Source: Daldinia sp. FL1419 (taxonomy: Eukaryota; Ascomycota; Sordariomycetes; Xylariales; Hypoxylaceae). From it: a stretch of DNA of 64,000 nucleotides. The DNA is taken from assembly GCA_025201765.1 (NCBI GenBank), contig MU623345.1, positions 434,001 to 498,000 of the forward strand, read 5' to 3'. The position numbers were made by a program, and so were the translations under genes. Of the stretch, positions 33,222 through 44,139 are shown in pieces (positions within the stretch are counted from its first letter, which is position 1; each line of letters starts with the position of its first letter). The notes beneath the pieces are model-generated. The model saw only the letters and a list, made by a program, of their open reading frames with translations, was not told the DNA's origin and did no database searches.

Positions 33222-36128
33222 ATGGCCACCGTAATTGCTACTAGTCTCCCGACCGAGACGACTACCTTGAGTGGGGTGAGCGATGTTCCATCGCGACAGC
33301 TCCGTATCTCGACGCATCAAGATGAGACCATGACCCAATCAGCTGTTCCCGGTACCCAAGCTTCTTCGCATGCCAATCTACCTCCACCAAATCCTCCATT
33401 CGTTTTTCCAGCTCGCTCGTCTCCGTCTTCGGCGCCTTCGTCCTTCTCACGGGCAACGGGACGACGACCTCAGTCTGCGATAGAATTCCAGAGCCGGACT
33501 CTAGGCTTTGGTGGAATGGGAGATTCTCCTTCTAAATCACCCGGTTTACCAGATTTCAGTTTCAATCCAGGCGCCGATCCTAGTCCGAATACTAGTCAAT
33601 CCAGATCTCCAGCCCTACCGGACTTCGCATTCAATCCCGGCGCGACTCTTGCACCGAATGAATCACTTCTAAGCCCCCCTCTATCTCCCCCATCGCCAAT
33701 GGCACATCCAAACCGTGGTGGTCATCGACGAGGTGGGAGCGAATTTGTGGGTGGTAAACTCAAAGGAGGGGGTTCTATTACCGTAATGAATACAAGCCCG
33801 ACCATTTCTGACGGCGGTATTGCATCCCCTAAGTTATCACCAGCAGACGCTCCACCGAGAAGAGGACACGCTCACCGTCGCTCTGCTGCAATTTCTAGTC
33901 ATGATCTGACTATGATACTCAAACCAAGCAATCCGGCTTCGAGGGGTAGTAGTGCACCCGCTAGCCCAACTGATTTTGACGAGAAATTTCGCCATTTTCC
34001 TGAACCAAAGGCCGAACATCCCCAACCCGAGGTAATTCCCCGACGGGCAAGCGAGCAGATGGTTCACTCAGTCCGGCCTACGTTACAATCGCCTCCGTCG
34101 CCAAAATCCGCTGCGCGTGGACGAGTTGGATTTTCCGATACGCTTGAGTTTATTCCACGCCCTCTATCGCTTGTATCAACTGATACATCAAGCACAGTGA
34201 CTGTTCGCCCTGGCCATCAAATTTCGGGAAGCATGTCATCTATTGTGTCGACTAACTTGGTATCTGGCGACCGTGATACCTCTGGCATACTCGGGTCACC
34301 TGGCTCTCGTACTAAGAGTGACTCCCGTCCTAACACCGCAGGTGCCGTATTGGAGCGATCACCAAGTCTTATCGTACTCAACGGAGATTCTATATCCCGT
34401 AGACGCAATTCAATCCCCTTGCTGACGGAAATTCCCAAGCGCAGCTCAGGATCGCCTACAAATACGAGTCCCTCGAAAACCCCTAGAAGATGGTCTTTCT
34501 TCGGACTTGAATCTTTCGCGGGTACTAATTCGCCCACAAAATCATCACTAAGCTTAAGTTCGTCTAAAGGCACAGAGAAGCGACCTCAGTCTGCTCATTT
34601 ATTAACGGGATCTGAATACGTGTCAACCATGGATGGGCTATCTCGTTCTGAGAGTAAGAAGAGCTCAGTGAGGAAGAAGAAGCAAAAGAAGGTTAGATCA
34701 TGGGCTGGTTCTATTCTAACAAGAAAATCGAAGCCTCGTAAATCGAAGTCGGTGCGCCGTCGTTCGCAAACGCCGCCAGTTTATCAAGAGCAGGTGATTG
34801 AAGATTCGGGCGATTATCTTATGGAGGAACCCGAAGCACCTACCGCCCCCATTGCACCTACCACACCTATCGCGCCTGTGGTCTTGGTGACCGAGCCTGA
34901 GCCCGACCCAAATACGACAGAGCCTTGCCGAACGTCTGACGATATATCATATCCTATGATTGATCTTGATGCAGCTCTTGGCCCCTTCAACACGCCTTCC
35001 TCCCGTGATCCTCAATGGGACGAGGCGCAAAAAACTCCAAAGCGTCAGTTGCATAGCGCTGCTGGCTTGAGGGGTTTCAGTGGGCCAGGGATGCATTATC
35101 ATCGCCGTGCTGAGAGTGCCCCTGAGATGCCTCCTTTTGAAGCTGTGCGATTCGGAATACATCGTTTCGGCAGTTCTTCGACCATGGCGGATGTGTTCGA
35201 AGAAGAGGAAGAGGAAGAGGAAGACACGAGCGCAAAGACACCATCAGAAGAATCCTCTACCGACGCCCGAGACGCTTCAGCTGATGAAAGCGAGTCGGCA
35301 TCAAGCACCGAAGACGATGCAGTCCCAACGCCAACTCAAGAACGTGAACATGGTAAACCCAGTCCAAACTTACCGACACCTACCTTGGCGACACGTAAAG
35401 CAAACGGGGCAGGTTTAGAGTTACAACGGCCAGTGTCGAGGATGAGAACTGAGAGCTCCTCTGGTTGTCTTCGCGAAGAAATTATCCTAGAAGAACCCAA
35501 TTATAGTACGCCTAGACGTCCTCGTTATGTTATGGGAGCCCCGGGAACCCCTGATTCAGAGGCGCCATCTCCCCGCCAGATTATAGATACCGAAATCGAC
35601 CCTGTCGATGTAGGCAATGGGGCATTCCCTAATTCTTCAACTATACCAACTACACCATATTCGCTGAGTTATTCGTCCTCATTCCCCTCTCCTCGTTCGC
35701 CAATGTCTTATGATGCCCAACGAATTTCAACCGCCCCCTCTTCGATTGCTGATGAAAACAACTACCATTCGCTTTTAATGGGCGAGCCTGGACCAGAGTT
35801 AGTCCGAATATCTGTTGATGTTCCGTCTCTAACGAGTAGTAACTCGACTATGACACGGGATAGCGCATTCACGCCGGGCGTCCAACCTAGGAACATGCCC
35901 TTCCACGACCAGCGCCCTGCTTCGTTTAGCGCCGCAGCATTTGGCCGCCGAAGATCCAGTTTGGTCAGTCTCAGCCGGCTAATTAGCAGTGCCCACGGAG
36001 AGCGAAGCAAACTGAGTATGGAGGTCCCTCTTGATTCCGACCCGGAAGATAAGCCTAAGATGAGCAAGTCAAAACGTTTTAGTCGTATGATGCAATTCTG
36101 GAAGCAGAAGGCACCGGCTAAGCCTTAG
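33222..36128 (+). CDS. Ser/Pro-rich protein ('cell wall proline-rich protein' type), 968 aa
   Basis: Single exon, mostly disordered, rich in Ser, Pro, Thr and Arg. There is no signal peptide, so the common database name for this fungal family ('cell wall proline-rich protein') is probably misleading; many RRxS sites (RRAS, RRNS, RRSQ, RRSS) suggest a cytosolic kinase target. Two near-identical PGLPDFSFNPGADPSPN-type repeats lie at about residues 108-140. Other features are the motif RRGHAHRRSAAISSHDL (about residue 213), KTPRRWSFFGLESFAG, a strongly basic KKKQKKVRSWAGSILTRKS block (about 490), an acidic run FEEEEEEEEDTSA (about 660), and a basic C-terminal end SKRFSRMMQFWKQKAP that could bind membrane or a partner. 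The family name is recalled from motif similarity; function is unknown. Confidence 0.85.
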   Translation: MATVIATSLPTETTTLSGVSDVPSRQLRISTHQDETMTQSAVPGTQASSHANLPPPNPPFVFPARSSPSSAPSSFSRATGRRPQSAIEFQSRTLGFGGMGDSPSKSPGLPDFSFNPGADPSPNTSQSRSPALPDFAFNPGATLAPNESLLSPPLSPPSPMAHPNRGGHRRGGSEFVGGKLKGGGSITVMNTSPTISDGGIASPKLSPADAPPRRGHAHRRSAAISSHDLTMILKPSNPASRGSSAPASPTDFDEKFRHFPEPKAEHPQPEVIPRRASEQMVHSVRPTLQSPPSPKSAARGRVGFSDTLEFIPRPLSLVSTDTSSTVTVRPGHQISGSMSSIVSTNLVSGDRDTSGILGSPGSRTKSDSRPNTAGAVLERSPSLIVLNGDSISRRRNSIPLLTEIPKRSSGSPTNTSPSKTPRRWSFFGLESFAGTNSPTKSSLSLSSSKGTEKRPQSAHLLTGSEYVSTMDGLSRSESKKSSVRKKKQKKVRSWAGSILTRKSKPRKSKSVRRRSQTPPVYQEQVIEDSGDYLMEEPEAPTAPIAPTTPIAPVVLVTEPEPDPNTTEPCRTSDDISYPMIDLDAALGPFNTPSSRDPQWDEAQKTPKRQLHSAAGLRGFSGPGMHYHRRAESAPEMPPFEAVRFGIHRFGSSSTMADVFEEEEEEEEDTSAKTPSEESSTDARDASADESESASSTEDDAVPTPTQEREHGKPSPNLPTPTLATRKANGAGLELQRPVSRMRTESSSGCLREEIILEEPNYSTPRRPRYVMGAPGTPDSEAPSPRQIIDTEIDPVDVGNGAFPNSSTIPTTPYSLSYSSSFPSPRSPMSYDAQRISTAPSSIADENNYHSLLMGEPGPELVRISVDVPSLTSSNSTMTRDSAFTPGVQPRNMPFHDQRPASFSAAAFGRRRSSLVSLSRLISSAHGERSKLSMEVPLDSDPEDKPKMSKSKRFSRMMQFWKQKAPAKP

Positions 36129-37872
36129 GGATTTATTTTTTAATGCTTCCATGATGGGCGTTTGTACTCAGGCTCGGTGCTCTCAGGTAAACAGGGGGCG
36201 GCGATCAGATTGGATTCCGCGGTGAACTACTACCGGCGGATCCAATGAAGCTTATGTATTCTCACGCATTTCTCATTACCTATACGAAACCAAGTTCTTC
36301 ACGCAGAGGATCCTTGATGGTACTTGAGACAATTTTATTCACGACTTTATTTGCAAAGCATGCCTTGTTTTGTACGCATACGAGAACCCGAAATCTCAGG
36401 GATTAATCTCGCCATCGTTTAGCTTTCTTTTCTTTTCTATTCTATTTTATGAACGCATGACGGCACCTTGGAGCCATTTTCATGACCACGGCTCCGTTTT
36501 TTTCAAGACATTCACCTAGTCTATTTTCATTGCTTAAAGGAGGGGCAGGGAGATTAAGCGGCCGTCTCAGGCTTGCAGAAAAAAAAAGAGTGCCTCCATT
36601 GGAGGATTTGGAGGCTCCGATTTCTCTGGACATAGGACTCGCGGATATGAATGCGAATGGGGTGGGATATCTCGGGACTATGTTCCATAAAAACTTGATA
36701 AGTCTGTTGCTACATGACCTGTAAAGTAGTTGCTCGCTGTGGACTTCTGGAGCACCCCCAGGTTTGTACACACAATAATAGTGAACATAAGCTACTAAAC
36801 ATAGGTTTGATGCCAAATCCGCGTTTATATTACTCAAGTGATATGTATAACGTTTAGTTTTGGACATTTTCCTAGTAGTAACTACTATATACTTTTCAGT
36901 AGTTAGGTAGATAATGAATCAAACATCTGTAAAATATGAAAACCAAAGTCTTATTTGTTTGAATATACAAGCTCATATAATATATGTAAATGATTTCCTA
37001 GTGAGGCAGTAGAGTTGTTATGCGTGTGTATGTTAGTCTGTTTAGGAGACATGCAATTATAAATCATATAATATCTAGTGTATAGTTATGCCAACTTCAT
37101 TAACAAGGACTACTTTTACATCTATATAAAAGATAGGTAGGTACGAAGTACAATATTACATTAACAAGTACCTAACTACCTACTTAGGTATTGTTAACTA
37201 AAGGCTAGTTACTACTTGGGAGTAAACTAATCACAACACACCACGACACAAGCCAAGATCACTCATGTCTGTGGATACTGCACCCGTCGTTGCATGTATG
37301 CAGGTAATGTTGTGTTGTTGATATAATCTCCATCCAGGGGATGCAATATACGTAGTACAAAATACTAGTTAGTTAACTGTAGTTATTACTAGTAACCTAG
37401 GTACATGTTTGTATCACATCAAACCCCAAGACCAATACGGTACGTTGAAACTTGTTTAATTGCAACCGTCCACGTTTAGTACTTCCTGTGTAACACCGTT
37501 TCCACGGGGTCCAGGTGTTCCACCGAGGCTAACACCTCGGCCTAGCGACGGGGGAGGCAAGCCCAATCAAACCTGGAAGTGGGACCCCTGTTTTGTTCTG
37601 GTGAGGCGCGGCGCCTTGGACAAACCCGCCTGCCGAGACCCCAGGCAACGGAGCTTTCCACTTGTTACCTTGATTTCCCGCCCAGCTCAAGTTAAGCTCG
37701 CCTTATCGTCGCCTTGCTTGGAACGAACGTCTGCTTGTGAGACCCATCTTACACAGAAGTACAACACGACTTTTCTTGATCCCTTCTCATAACCCCTCGA
37801 ACTTGGTTGTTTGTCGGTTTTACTTATTGATTCGAAAGCGGGATCGCATTTAACCCGTCTGTCTCTAAGCTA
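36129..37872. other. Intergenic region between the Ser/Pro-rich gene and PEX4
   Basis: Two overlapping open frames on opposite strands (36482-36724 plus, 36442-36867 minus) show no recognisable domain and neither is trusted. Motifs TAGGTAGGTAC and CTAACTACCTACTTAGGTA occur at 37135-37195. From about 37,450 a GC-richer stretch with its own open frame (37460-37792) precedes PEX4 and is likely promoter and leader. Confidence 0.4.
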
Positions 37873-38495
37873 ATGGCGAATAACTCGTCGGCACGCAACG
37901 CGACAAAGCGCCTGGTGAGGGAGATATCCACCTGGGAGACCGAGTCGCAGAATGAAACAGGCATCGAGCGCCTGGGCCCCGTGCACGAGGGAGAGCTGCT
38001 GCACTGGGAAGCCGTGATCAACGGACGGGGCGTGGGTAACGGCTACGAGGGTGCGTCGCGATTAATTTCCCTCTCTTCACACCTTCAACCCCCCCCCCCC
38101 CCCCCCATCTCCCTTCCGCACACCATCCCGAAACATACCTAGGTAACTAACACACACACCCCCCTACAGAAGGCCGCTGGCTCCTCGACATCTCCATCCC
38201 GCCAGGCTACCCTCTATCCCCTCCCAAGATCTCCTTCCGCACGCCCATCGTGCACGCCAACATCGCGCTTCGCGGCGGCGAGATCTGCCTCGACCTGCTA
38301 AAAGAGAACTGGACGCCGGCGTATAGTATACTAGAGTGCGTCCGCGCCGTGCGCATGCTGCTTAGTTGCCCCGAGACGGACAGCCCGTTGAATGTGGATG
38401 TCGCGGCGCTGATACGGGCCGGGGACACGATGGGCGCGAAGAGGCTCGTGGAGTTTTGGTGTCAGGATGAGGGCGGGCGGTATGAGGGGCGGTAG
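37873..38495 (+). CDS. PEX4: Peroxisomal ubiquitin-conjugating enzyme E2 (Pex4), 167 aa
   Basis: E2 enzyme that mono-ubiquitinates the peroxisomal import receptor Pex5 for recycling. Exons are 37873-38050 and 38170-38495; the intron has a GTGCGT donor, an 18-base C run (38089-38106) and a TACAG acceptor, and the joined frame is open. Visible E2 features are LLDISIPPGYPLSPPKISF (the PxxPP strand), the active-site Cys in GGEICLDLL, NWTPAYSILECVRAVRMLL, and the SPLNVDVAALIRAGD segment that typifies Pex4. The usual HPN triad before the active-site Cys reads HAN here (VHANIAL). Length and the C-terminal segment fit Pex4 better than general-purpose E2s. A partner (Pex22) is expected elsewhere in the genome. 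Confidence 0.88.
38089..38106. repeat. Poly-C run within the PEX4 intron
   Basis: About 18 consecutive cytosines between the donor and acceptor of the PEX4 intron. It is likely length-variable and prone to sequencing error, but it does not affect the reading frame. Confidence 0.85.
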
Positions 38496-39253
38496 GTTAG
38501 ATGGGCCTACCTAGCTTGTGAAAAGAATGGCGGATAGAGATGACTGTGGATGGAAGCATATAGCGTTACGATAAATTGTACGACAATAGCCTGGGCGAGT
38601 TGGTAGAAGCTCTCTTTGCAAATACTTGGGAACGGGGACGTCGAGGAATAGTTCATTGGAGCGGGCGTTTGTTGGCATATGTGGAACCTCGAAGCTTTCG
38701 TCTATATATGATATAGGCTGGTATCAACCTGCCTCTTGATTCGTTTTGATTATAGCACATGGTTCACTAGTATTATAACTTAGTTAAACAGAGTATTAAA
38801 GAAAGAACCCATTTTATTGCATGGCTTCTCCGAATTTCCAAGGCGCCGAAAATGACAGTCCGGCCCCCTTGTATATTTGGTGCAGTACCGTTGGGCCCTT
38901 TTTGCCTAGTGTAGCAGTGACTTTTTAAAAAGCGCAATGATTTCCCCGTCCTGTGATGATGCTCCTGTTGCTGCTGATTGCTGCTGCTACCAATAAATAT
39001 CTACAGGAAAAACCTCGTCCCTAGACCACTGCAACCATGACCACTGCATATTTGTGTCAGTTACGCATACTCCGTCGTGGCAAACAAACAAATCGGCACG
39101 TTAAACTCCTCATCTCCAAAATGCAATGATCCGAGACTCGTGGCAGATTACAAGGTTCGTTATGACAAAAAGCGTTTTGAGCCGTATGTTAGTTCGGTCC
39201 TCTATTCGTTGTAATGATAAACCTGTCGTCCCAAGTTAGCTTGACTAGAGACT
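38496..39253. other. Convergent intergenic spacer between PEX4 and MNN9
   Basis: No gene is seen. It carries TGCTGCTGATTGCTGCTGCTACC microsatellite-like sequence around 38968-38990. Confidence 0.4.
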
Positions 39254-40351
39254 TTAAGACGGGAGTTGGGCAAAGTTATTCACTTTATAGTTGGGTAATC
39301 CAGTAGCGTGCCAACCTAATCTCTTCGCCATCTTCGCAAACCCTTCCGTCTCGATTAGATGGTAGAATGGGAATGGCGGGAACATGGCACCGTCACGGTG
39401 AACATCCGCCTTGACTAATAATGCCGTGCCACCCACACCGTCTAAAGGCACTTCCAAGTGTTTTTCCTCCTTCCTCTCATCCATATAGGCCATCAAGGCT
39501 CTGTAGGTTGCCATTTCGGAATATCCTTCAAGGATGATTTCGTCTTGATTCATCCTAGAGGCGATATCTTGTGCCGTCGGGCTGTCCTGCCAACTGTTGA
39601 AATCGTACGGGCGTTCACTGGGCTTTCCCGTCTCCGAATCGATGTATCTTTGCCAACAATTTGGGACTATAATGGGTTTGTCGTGTGACGCGAGGTCTTG
39701 TATCAAGGTGGGTGGCGTCTCAATGATATCCGAGTCCAACCATAATACCCATGAAGTATCAGCTCCTAGTGTAGTAAAGAGTAATGAATTTCGTGCCCTA
39801 GACATCGAGGCTCGTCTCGCCTTTTGGTTCTCCATCTTATGTCGTTCGCTTTCGTCTTGAGATGTCAGAGGAGGATCGAAATCCTGTCGCTCGATAATTA
39901 TGCTCCTGAACCGATCCTTAACAGGTCCCTTTTGTGTCTTCGTAATCTGAGCTTGCAACGCGGTAGTAGCCGCATTTCCCTCCTTATTCTTCGGTAAGAT
40001 AAAACCAAGTGTAATCAGTTCGCGAGGATATTGTAACTTTAACACGTTGTCCCAATATTCTTGATAGAAACGCGCCATTGGCGTTAAGATAAGGACGGCC
40101 TCTCGGTTTCCAATTGGATCGGGGGTAATAGTAACGTTGTTTAAGTTGAAGCGCCTAACAGGAGGCCTTTCGACGATAAGACTCGACTTCGCGCTGGGCT
40201 TACGAGTGGCGGATCTGCTCGCATTGGCGGATTGGGAGGTCGAACCGGCATGCGAGAGGAAATATATTATGAAAATACAAAGTATCGCACCGATAGACAA
40301 GGTGAGATAATTTGTCCTTCGCAGGCGGACCGGCCCCATAGGGCGCGCCAT
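39254..40351 (-). CDS. MNN9: Alpha-1,6-mannosyltransferase Mnn9 (Anp1/Mnn9/Van1 family), 365 aa
   Basis: Golgi type II membrane mannosyltransferase that extends the outer-chain N-glycan mannan backbone as part of the M-Pol complexes. Single exon. The short cytosolic N-terminus (MARPMGPVRLRRTN) is followed by a signal anchor YLTLSIGAILCIFIIYFLS and a Ser-rich stem. The catalytic domain starts near residue 85 with AVLILTPMARFYQEYWDN. Family motifs include LGFILPKNKEGN, SRARNSLLFTTLGADTSWVL, the DxD metal site in WLDSDIIETPP, IIVPNCWQRY, EGYSEMATYR and LDGVGGTALLVKADVHRDGA, ending YKVNNF. All are intact, and the length is near the family norm (about 365-395). The Mnn9 call over Anp1/Van1 rests on the N-terminal MARPMGPVRL sequence and overall size. 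Confidence 0.9.
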   Translation of the reverse strand: MARPMGPVRLRRTNYLTLSIGAILCIFIIYFLSHAGSTSQSANASRSATRKPSAKSSLIVERPPVRRFNLNNVTITPDPIGNREAVLILTPMARFYQEYWDNVLKLQYPRELITLGFILPKNKEGNAATTALQAQITKTQKGPVKDRFRSIIIERQDFDPPLTSQDESERHKMENQKARRASMSRARNSLLFTTLGADTSWVLWLDSDIIETPPTLIQDLASHDKPIIVPNCWQRYIDSETGKPSERPYDFNSWQDSPTAQDIASRMNQDEIILEGYSEMATYRALMAYMDERKEEKHLEVPLDGVGGTALLVKADVHRDGAMFPPFPFYHLIETEGFAKMAKRLGWHATGLPNYKVNNFAQLPS

Positions 40352-43182
40352 GGTAAATTGATGTTGTCTCTCAAATCAGGACGTAGAGGATGCCGAGAGC
40401 AGCGCGAAAAGGAGCGTGATGAACGGGAATGGAATCACTAATTGGCACGGGCCATCGAGGGCATATAAAATTGTACTGCTTATCGGGATAAAGATTCGGA
40501 ATAGGTAGGTAAAATAGAGATCGCAGTAAGTGATTCCCGGAATTAGCAACGCCAGTATAAAGCGGCGATGCGTTAGTTCGTCGAGGTTGTTGATGATAAT
40601 GATGAGGCTGTCGTAGAAATTTGTGGTTAAATTTCCCATTGCCGACTTGCCAGATAACACTAAAACTGAAAATGGATTTCCAGTTCGCTAACTTACCTAC
40701 CTTGGTAGGCACCTTTTTAGGTGTGTACACTACAGGTAGGTAGGTAGCAGGTAGCAGGTAAAAATGCTGTGCTGTACAATATGTACACGGCGTGGGCATG
40801 CAGTTCTAGTGTAGTTGGGTACAATACAAAAGTACCTCCTTCGCCTAATCTGATAGATAAAATACTTTATGAAAAAAAACAACAACACGAATGTCCACTG
40901 TTCCTTAGCCAAGCGGGTAGCTTTAGTGCATCGCATAGACCCACTTTGTTCCATTCAGCGATTGAAGCCATCCATTGTACGACATATCAAGTCTTGCAGG
41001 TGTCTGACCTGATAGCAATAAGATAAAATAGATAAATACATAGGTTAGATAAATAGATAAATAGATAAATAGATAGGAGATTTTAACTCGTTGGTCCAAT
41101 CTTATTCAACCGGACTCGTAGAAGGTGTCGAGATACCACCTCACTACATGATTAACCTATTCGTCTGACTTATATATAGAAGACATCTGATCAGGCATGT
41201 AATAATTACGTTTGACCTATTGACCCCTATACATGGAAATGATTAATAGTAATTAGGTATGCACACATTGTACGTCGAGGTAGGTAGTGTTACCTTTGCA
41301 ACACATAAGTACATATATCTTACTAAGACTTAAGGGTCCTTTCTCTTCGGAGCTACTTACCGACAAAAGACTAGAGAATCCCATTATATCTAGGTACTTG
41401 AGCATTATAGACCTAACAACCGCCTTAACTAAGGTACCTTAGTACTAAGATATTTACAATCAATAACTAAAGTCTACGGTTTCATTCAACTTGGGATTCC
41501 TTTTTCCTTATGGCCGTATGTCCAAATCTATATTTATTAACCACAAGCGATGCTCCATATATGGATCTAAAATAACTGGACTTATCCGCATTACACCACA
41601 TATTCGCCGCGAATGCCTAGGTACCTAGGTAGGTATATACGCAGGTAGGTATTGTACCTAAATGTACTGGATCTCAAACGATCCAAACGACTTTAAACCA
41701 CTGGAACGATAGGGTCGCACAACTTCGCCAAGCGGAAAGCCTATCAATCGCACGTGCCTTTTTGTGTAAGTGTTGACATATGCACCTAGAAGGATATATG
41801 TGCCAAGACCTATGAGGCAGTCCAGGACGAGGATAGCTTGTGGGGCTGAATCAAGGACCAATCAGTGGTGGAACATAGAGTCGTTTTGACTCAGGCAGGA
41901 ACGTTCAGGGCAGGCCAGGCCGTTCCATGTACTGTACCTTTTCCCCGTACCTTCTCCGTAAACAACCCCTAGAACCTCTACTTACCATACATTTTTTAGG
42001 TACCCCAGCTCAGGTACCTTTTAGTGGTTGTTAGATCAAAACTTCACTGCGGTAAACGCAGGTGATCTTCTCCGTATGTGCCTACCTACATCTTCTTTAG
42101 CTCCATTAACCTACAAGGACCTAACAAAATCACCTAGCAAATTTACCTAGCCTTAAACAATCTTCGTCCACTCCATCCGCTCCATCTTCGGTCCCCTCTT
42201 TCAAACTCCGAGAAAGGCAAGACAGAATTCTAGGTCATTCATCTGCCCATCAAGAGACCTACCAGAGGAGAGGACCCCGGAGGGTCCCTGGTCAACATTA
42301 GTTAACTAACCCGTCTCCGGAAACCTGGGGAGCGTCTCGTGTATTAAATTCCACCATTCCATCAACTCCTCTCTCCGCAGTTTCGCAGCTTTTGACCAGC
42401 TTTTGGCCAGCTTGGGACCAGCTTTGTAACCGTTCCTGGTATCTAGCATCGGACTTGTCCGTTACGGCTCGATTCAAATGCCATGTTTCGTGTCCATATC
42501 AATTCCTGATGGACTTGCCCACCGCTACTATTAGTTAATAGCATTCCGGCTAACTGAGGAACCACTATCTAGGAGTTTAGGGACCACAATCCATAACGCA
42601 CACACATAATACACACGCACGCACACATAGCACACATAGAAACGCATAGCAGAGCATAACACGCGAGAGGAAAAAAAAAAAACCAAAAAACCAAATTGTC
42701 ACAAACCTTACAAACGCGCACAGTGAAACTAATACTTTCGTTCTTACTTCTCGCCTCAACTTCTTCTCCTCGCATATGCACTTCTTACGCATTATCAACC
42801 CCAACAATTCAGGTTACCGCGGGAGCTCGGACACTACGAAACTGACTCGGTACGACATATGACCCGCATAAGATTCAATTTCACTCCTCGCCTCTACCCT
42901 GTCATCGTTCCACAACCACTTCGAACTGGCGGTCGCATATCTACCCAGCTCGCCTCCCTTTCGTAAGCAACTCTTGTTTGTCCGGTCTTCTTTGCACCTG
43001 AGACCTACATTCCAGAGTCGCACACCAGACGGACTACCGATTCTCCTTTCCTATTGACCTTCAACGGTCGGCCATCTATCTCGACAAGACTACCCTCGGC
43101 CAACTGTCCTGGCCACACCGCTTCATATGCAAAAGGAAGCGAGATAGACCGTTTAGGCTTTTGTCGTTGGAAATTGTTGGAA
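40352..43182. other. Divergent intergenic region, 2.8 kb
   Basis: Between divergent MNN9 and the basic proline-rich gene. No coding exon was recognised. It is dense in TACCTA/TAGGTA palindromes (40690-40750, 41278-41300, 41431-41455, 41615-41660, 42000-42020), has an (AAATAGAT)n repeat at 41046-41075, CAACGG/GAACCC motifs and an ACAC-rich tract (42597-42640). The last several hundred bases are probably promoter and 5' leader. Confidence 0.45.
41046..41075. repeat. (AGATAAAT)n microsatellite
   Basis: About three and a half tandem units of AGATAAAT in intergenic DNA. Confidence 0.8.
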
Positions 43183-44139
43183 ATGGAGCCCGTCCCTGAG
43201 ACAGAGAGGATGGAGGAATTCCGTTCCTCCCCTCTACCTACTCTGCGTTTGCAGCCAGCTGCCATCATTACGAATAATGATACGGATCCTGGTCGCAAAC
43301 CCTATACCTTTCGCAGGTCAACCGAGCCCCCTTCTCCAAGCTCGCCATCTTGGACAACAGCGGCCTCTCTTCCGTATCGACCTCGAACCACCTCCCCTCT
43401 GACTGGTGCCCACACCCGATCCAAGTCAATGGCTAGTCTTGCACCGCCTACCATTGGTCGTACAAGATCTATGCCAGGTGTTGACGGTTCAGGTCGTATC
43501 ATTTACCCACCGTTGCTTCGTCCAGCCAGCCCCTTAAGCTCTCCCAGAACTCGGACACCTCGAAAACCGGTTGACGAAGCGTATCCCCCGACCTCTCCTA
43601 TTCGATCTTCCGTCTTGGATGGCGAGAGGCATCACACCGAGTTAGGGGGTTCTCCTAGCTCCAGTACCCCAAATTTGGGAAATCTAGCTCAGCGACGGAC
43701 ATCATCACCCTTACGTCTTACAAGTTATTCATCGAGTACCCCCTCTCTCCCTGGAACGCCCTCAGCATCAGCAAGTTCGCCTTCATTCCGACCTGAGGGT
43801 TTGTCGTACAGCTACACTTTCCCTTCTTATTATCCGTCGTCGTCGGTTCCCTCGACACCAAGCTCCATGAGATCTCGCAGTCCTAGTATTTCAAGTTTAG
43901 AGACTATTCCCGATTCTCCTGATGCCGAAGAGGCCGCTGTGGAGGCTGAAAGAATTTCCCAGTTGAAGGCGGCCGCGGAAGCCGCTGAAGAGGGTGAGTC
44001 TGGAGAGGTGAAAGGCCGTGACGCGCCTACACGTGGAAGGACTATGGGTCTTGGGTCACGAGATAAGCGCAAGCGTTGGAGTGTCTGCGGAGCCGAACGA
44101 CGCGGCGATCTCGACTTGGAGACGATTTGGGAAGATTAA
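43183..44139 (+). CDS. Basic proline-rich fungal protein, 318 aa
   Basis: Single exon. The start is taken at the ATG beginning MEPVPETERMEEF; the frame is open about 130 bases further upstream, with an earlier ATG at 43054. The body is disordered and Ser/Pro/Arg-rich with SP and TP sites (TSPLTGAHTRSKSMASL; PSLPGTPSASASS). A short coiled coil EEAAVEAERISQLKAAAEAA near residue 265 precedes the end DKRKRWSVCGAERRGDLDLE followed by TIWED. That WSVCGAERRGDLDLETIWE tail is the only strongly conserved-looking part and is familiar from fungal proteins annotated as basic proline-rich; its role is unknown. Many phosphorylation-type sites suggest a regulatory protein. Confidence 0.78.
   Translation: MEPVPETERMEEFRSSPLPTLRLQPAAIITNNDTDPGRKPYTFRRSTEPPSPSSPSWTTAASLPYRPRTTSPLTGAHTRSKSMASLAPPTIGRTRSMPGVDGSGRIIYPPLLRPASPLSSPRTRTPRKPVDEAYPPTSPIRSSVLDGERHHTELGGSPSSSTPNLGNLAQRRTSSPLRLTSYSSSTPSLPGTPSASASSPSFRPEGLSYSYTFPSYYPSSSVPSTPSSMRSRSPSISSLETIPDSPDAEEAAVEAERISQLKAAAEAAEEGESGEVKGRDAPTRGRTMGLGSRDKRKRWSVCGAERRGDLDLETIWED

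Noticed and set aside
36442..36867. Minus-strand 141-codon frame overlapping an 80-codon plus-strand frame (36482-36724)
   Set aside because: Neither has recognisable domains or splice partners, and they overlap each other. One may be real, but nothing decides which.
37460..37792. Plus-strand 110-codon frame upstream of PEX4
   Set aside because: It lies directly in the probable PEX4 promoter or leader, is Pro/Arg-rich from local GC content and has no family resemblance.
42569..42807. Cys-rich minus-strand frames near the basic proline-rich gene
   Set aside because: The Cys/Val/Met content comes from a GTGT/ACAC-rich tract read in frame, and the stretch lies in the probable leader of the plus-strand gene.
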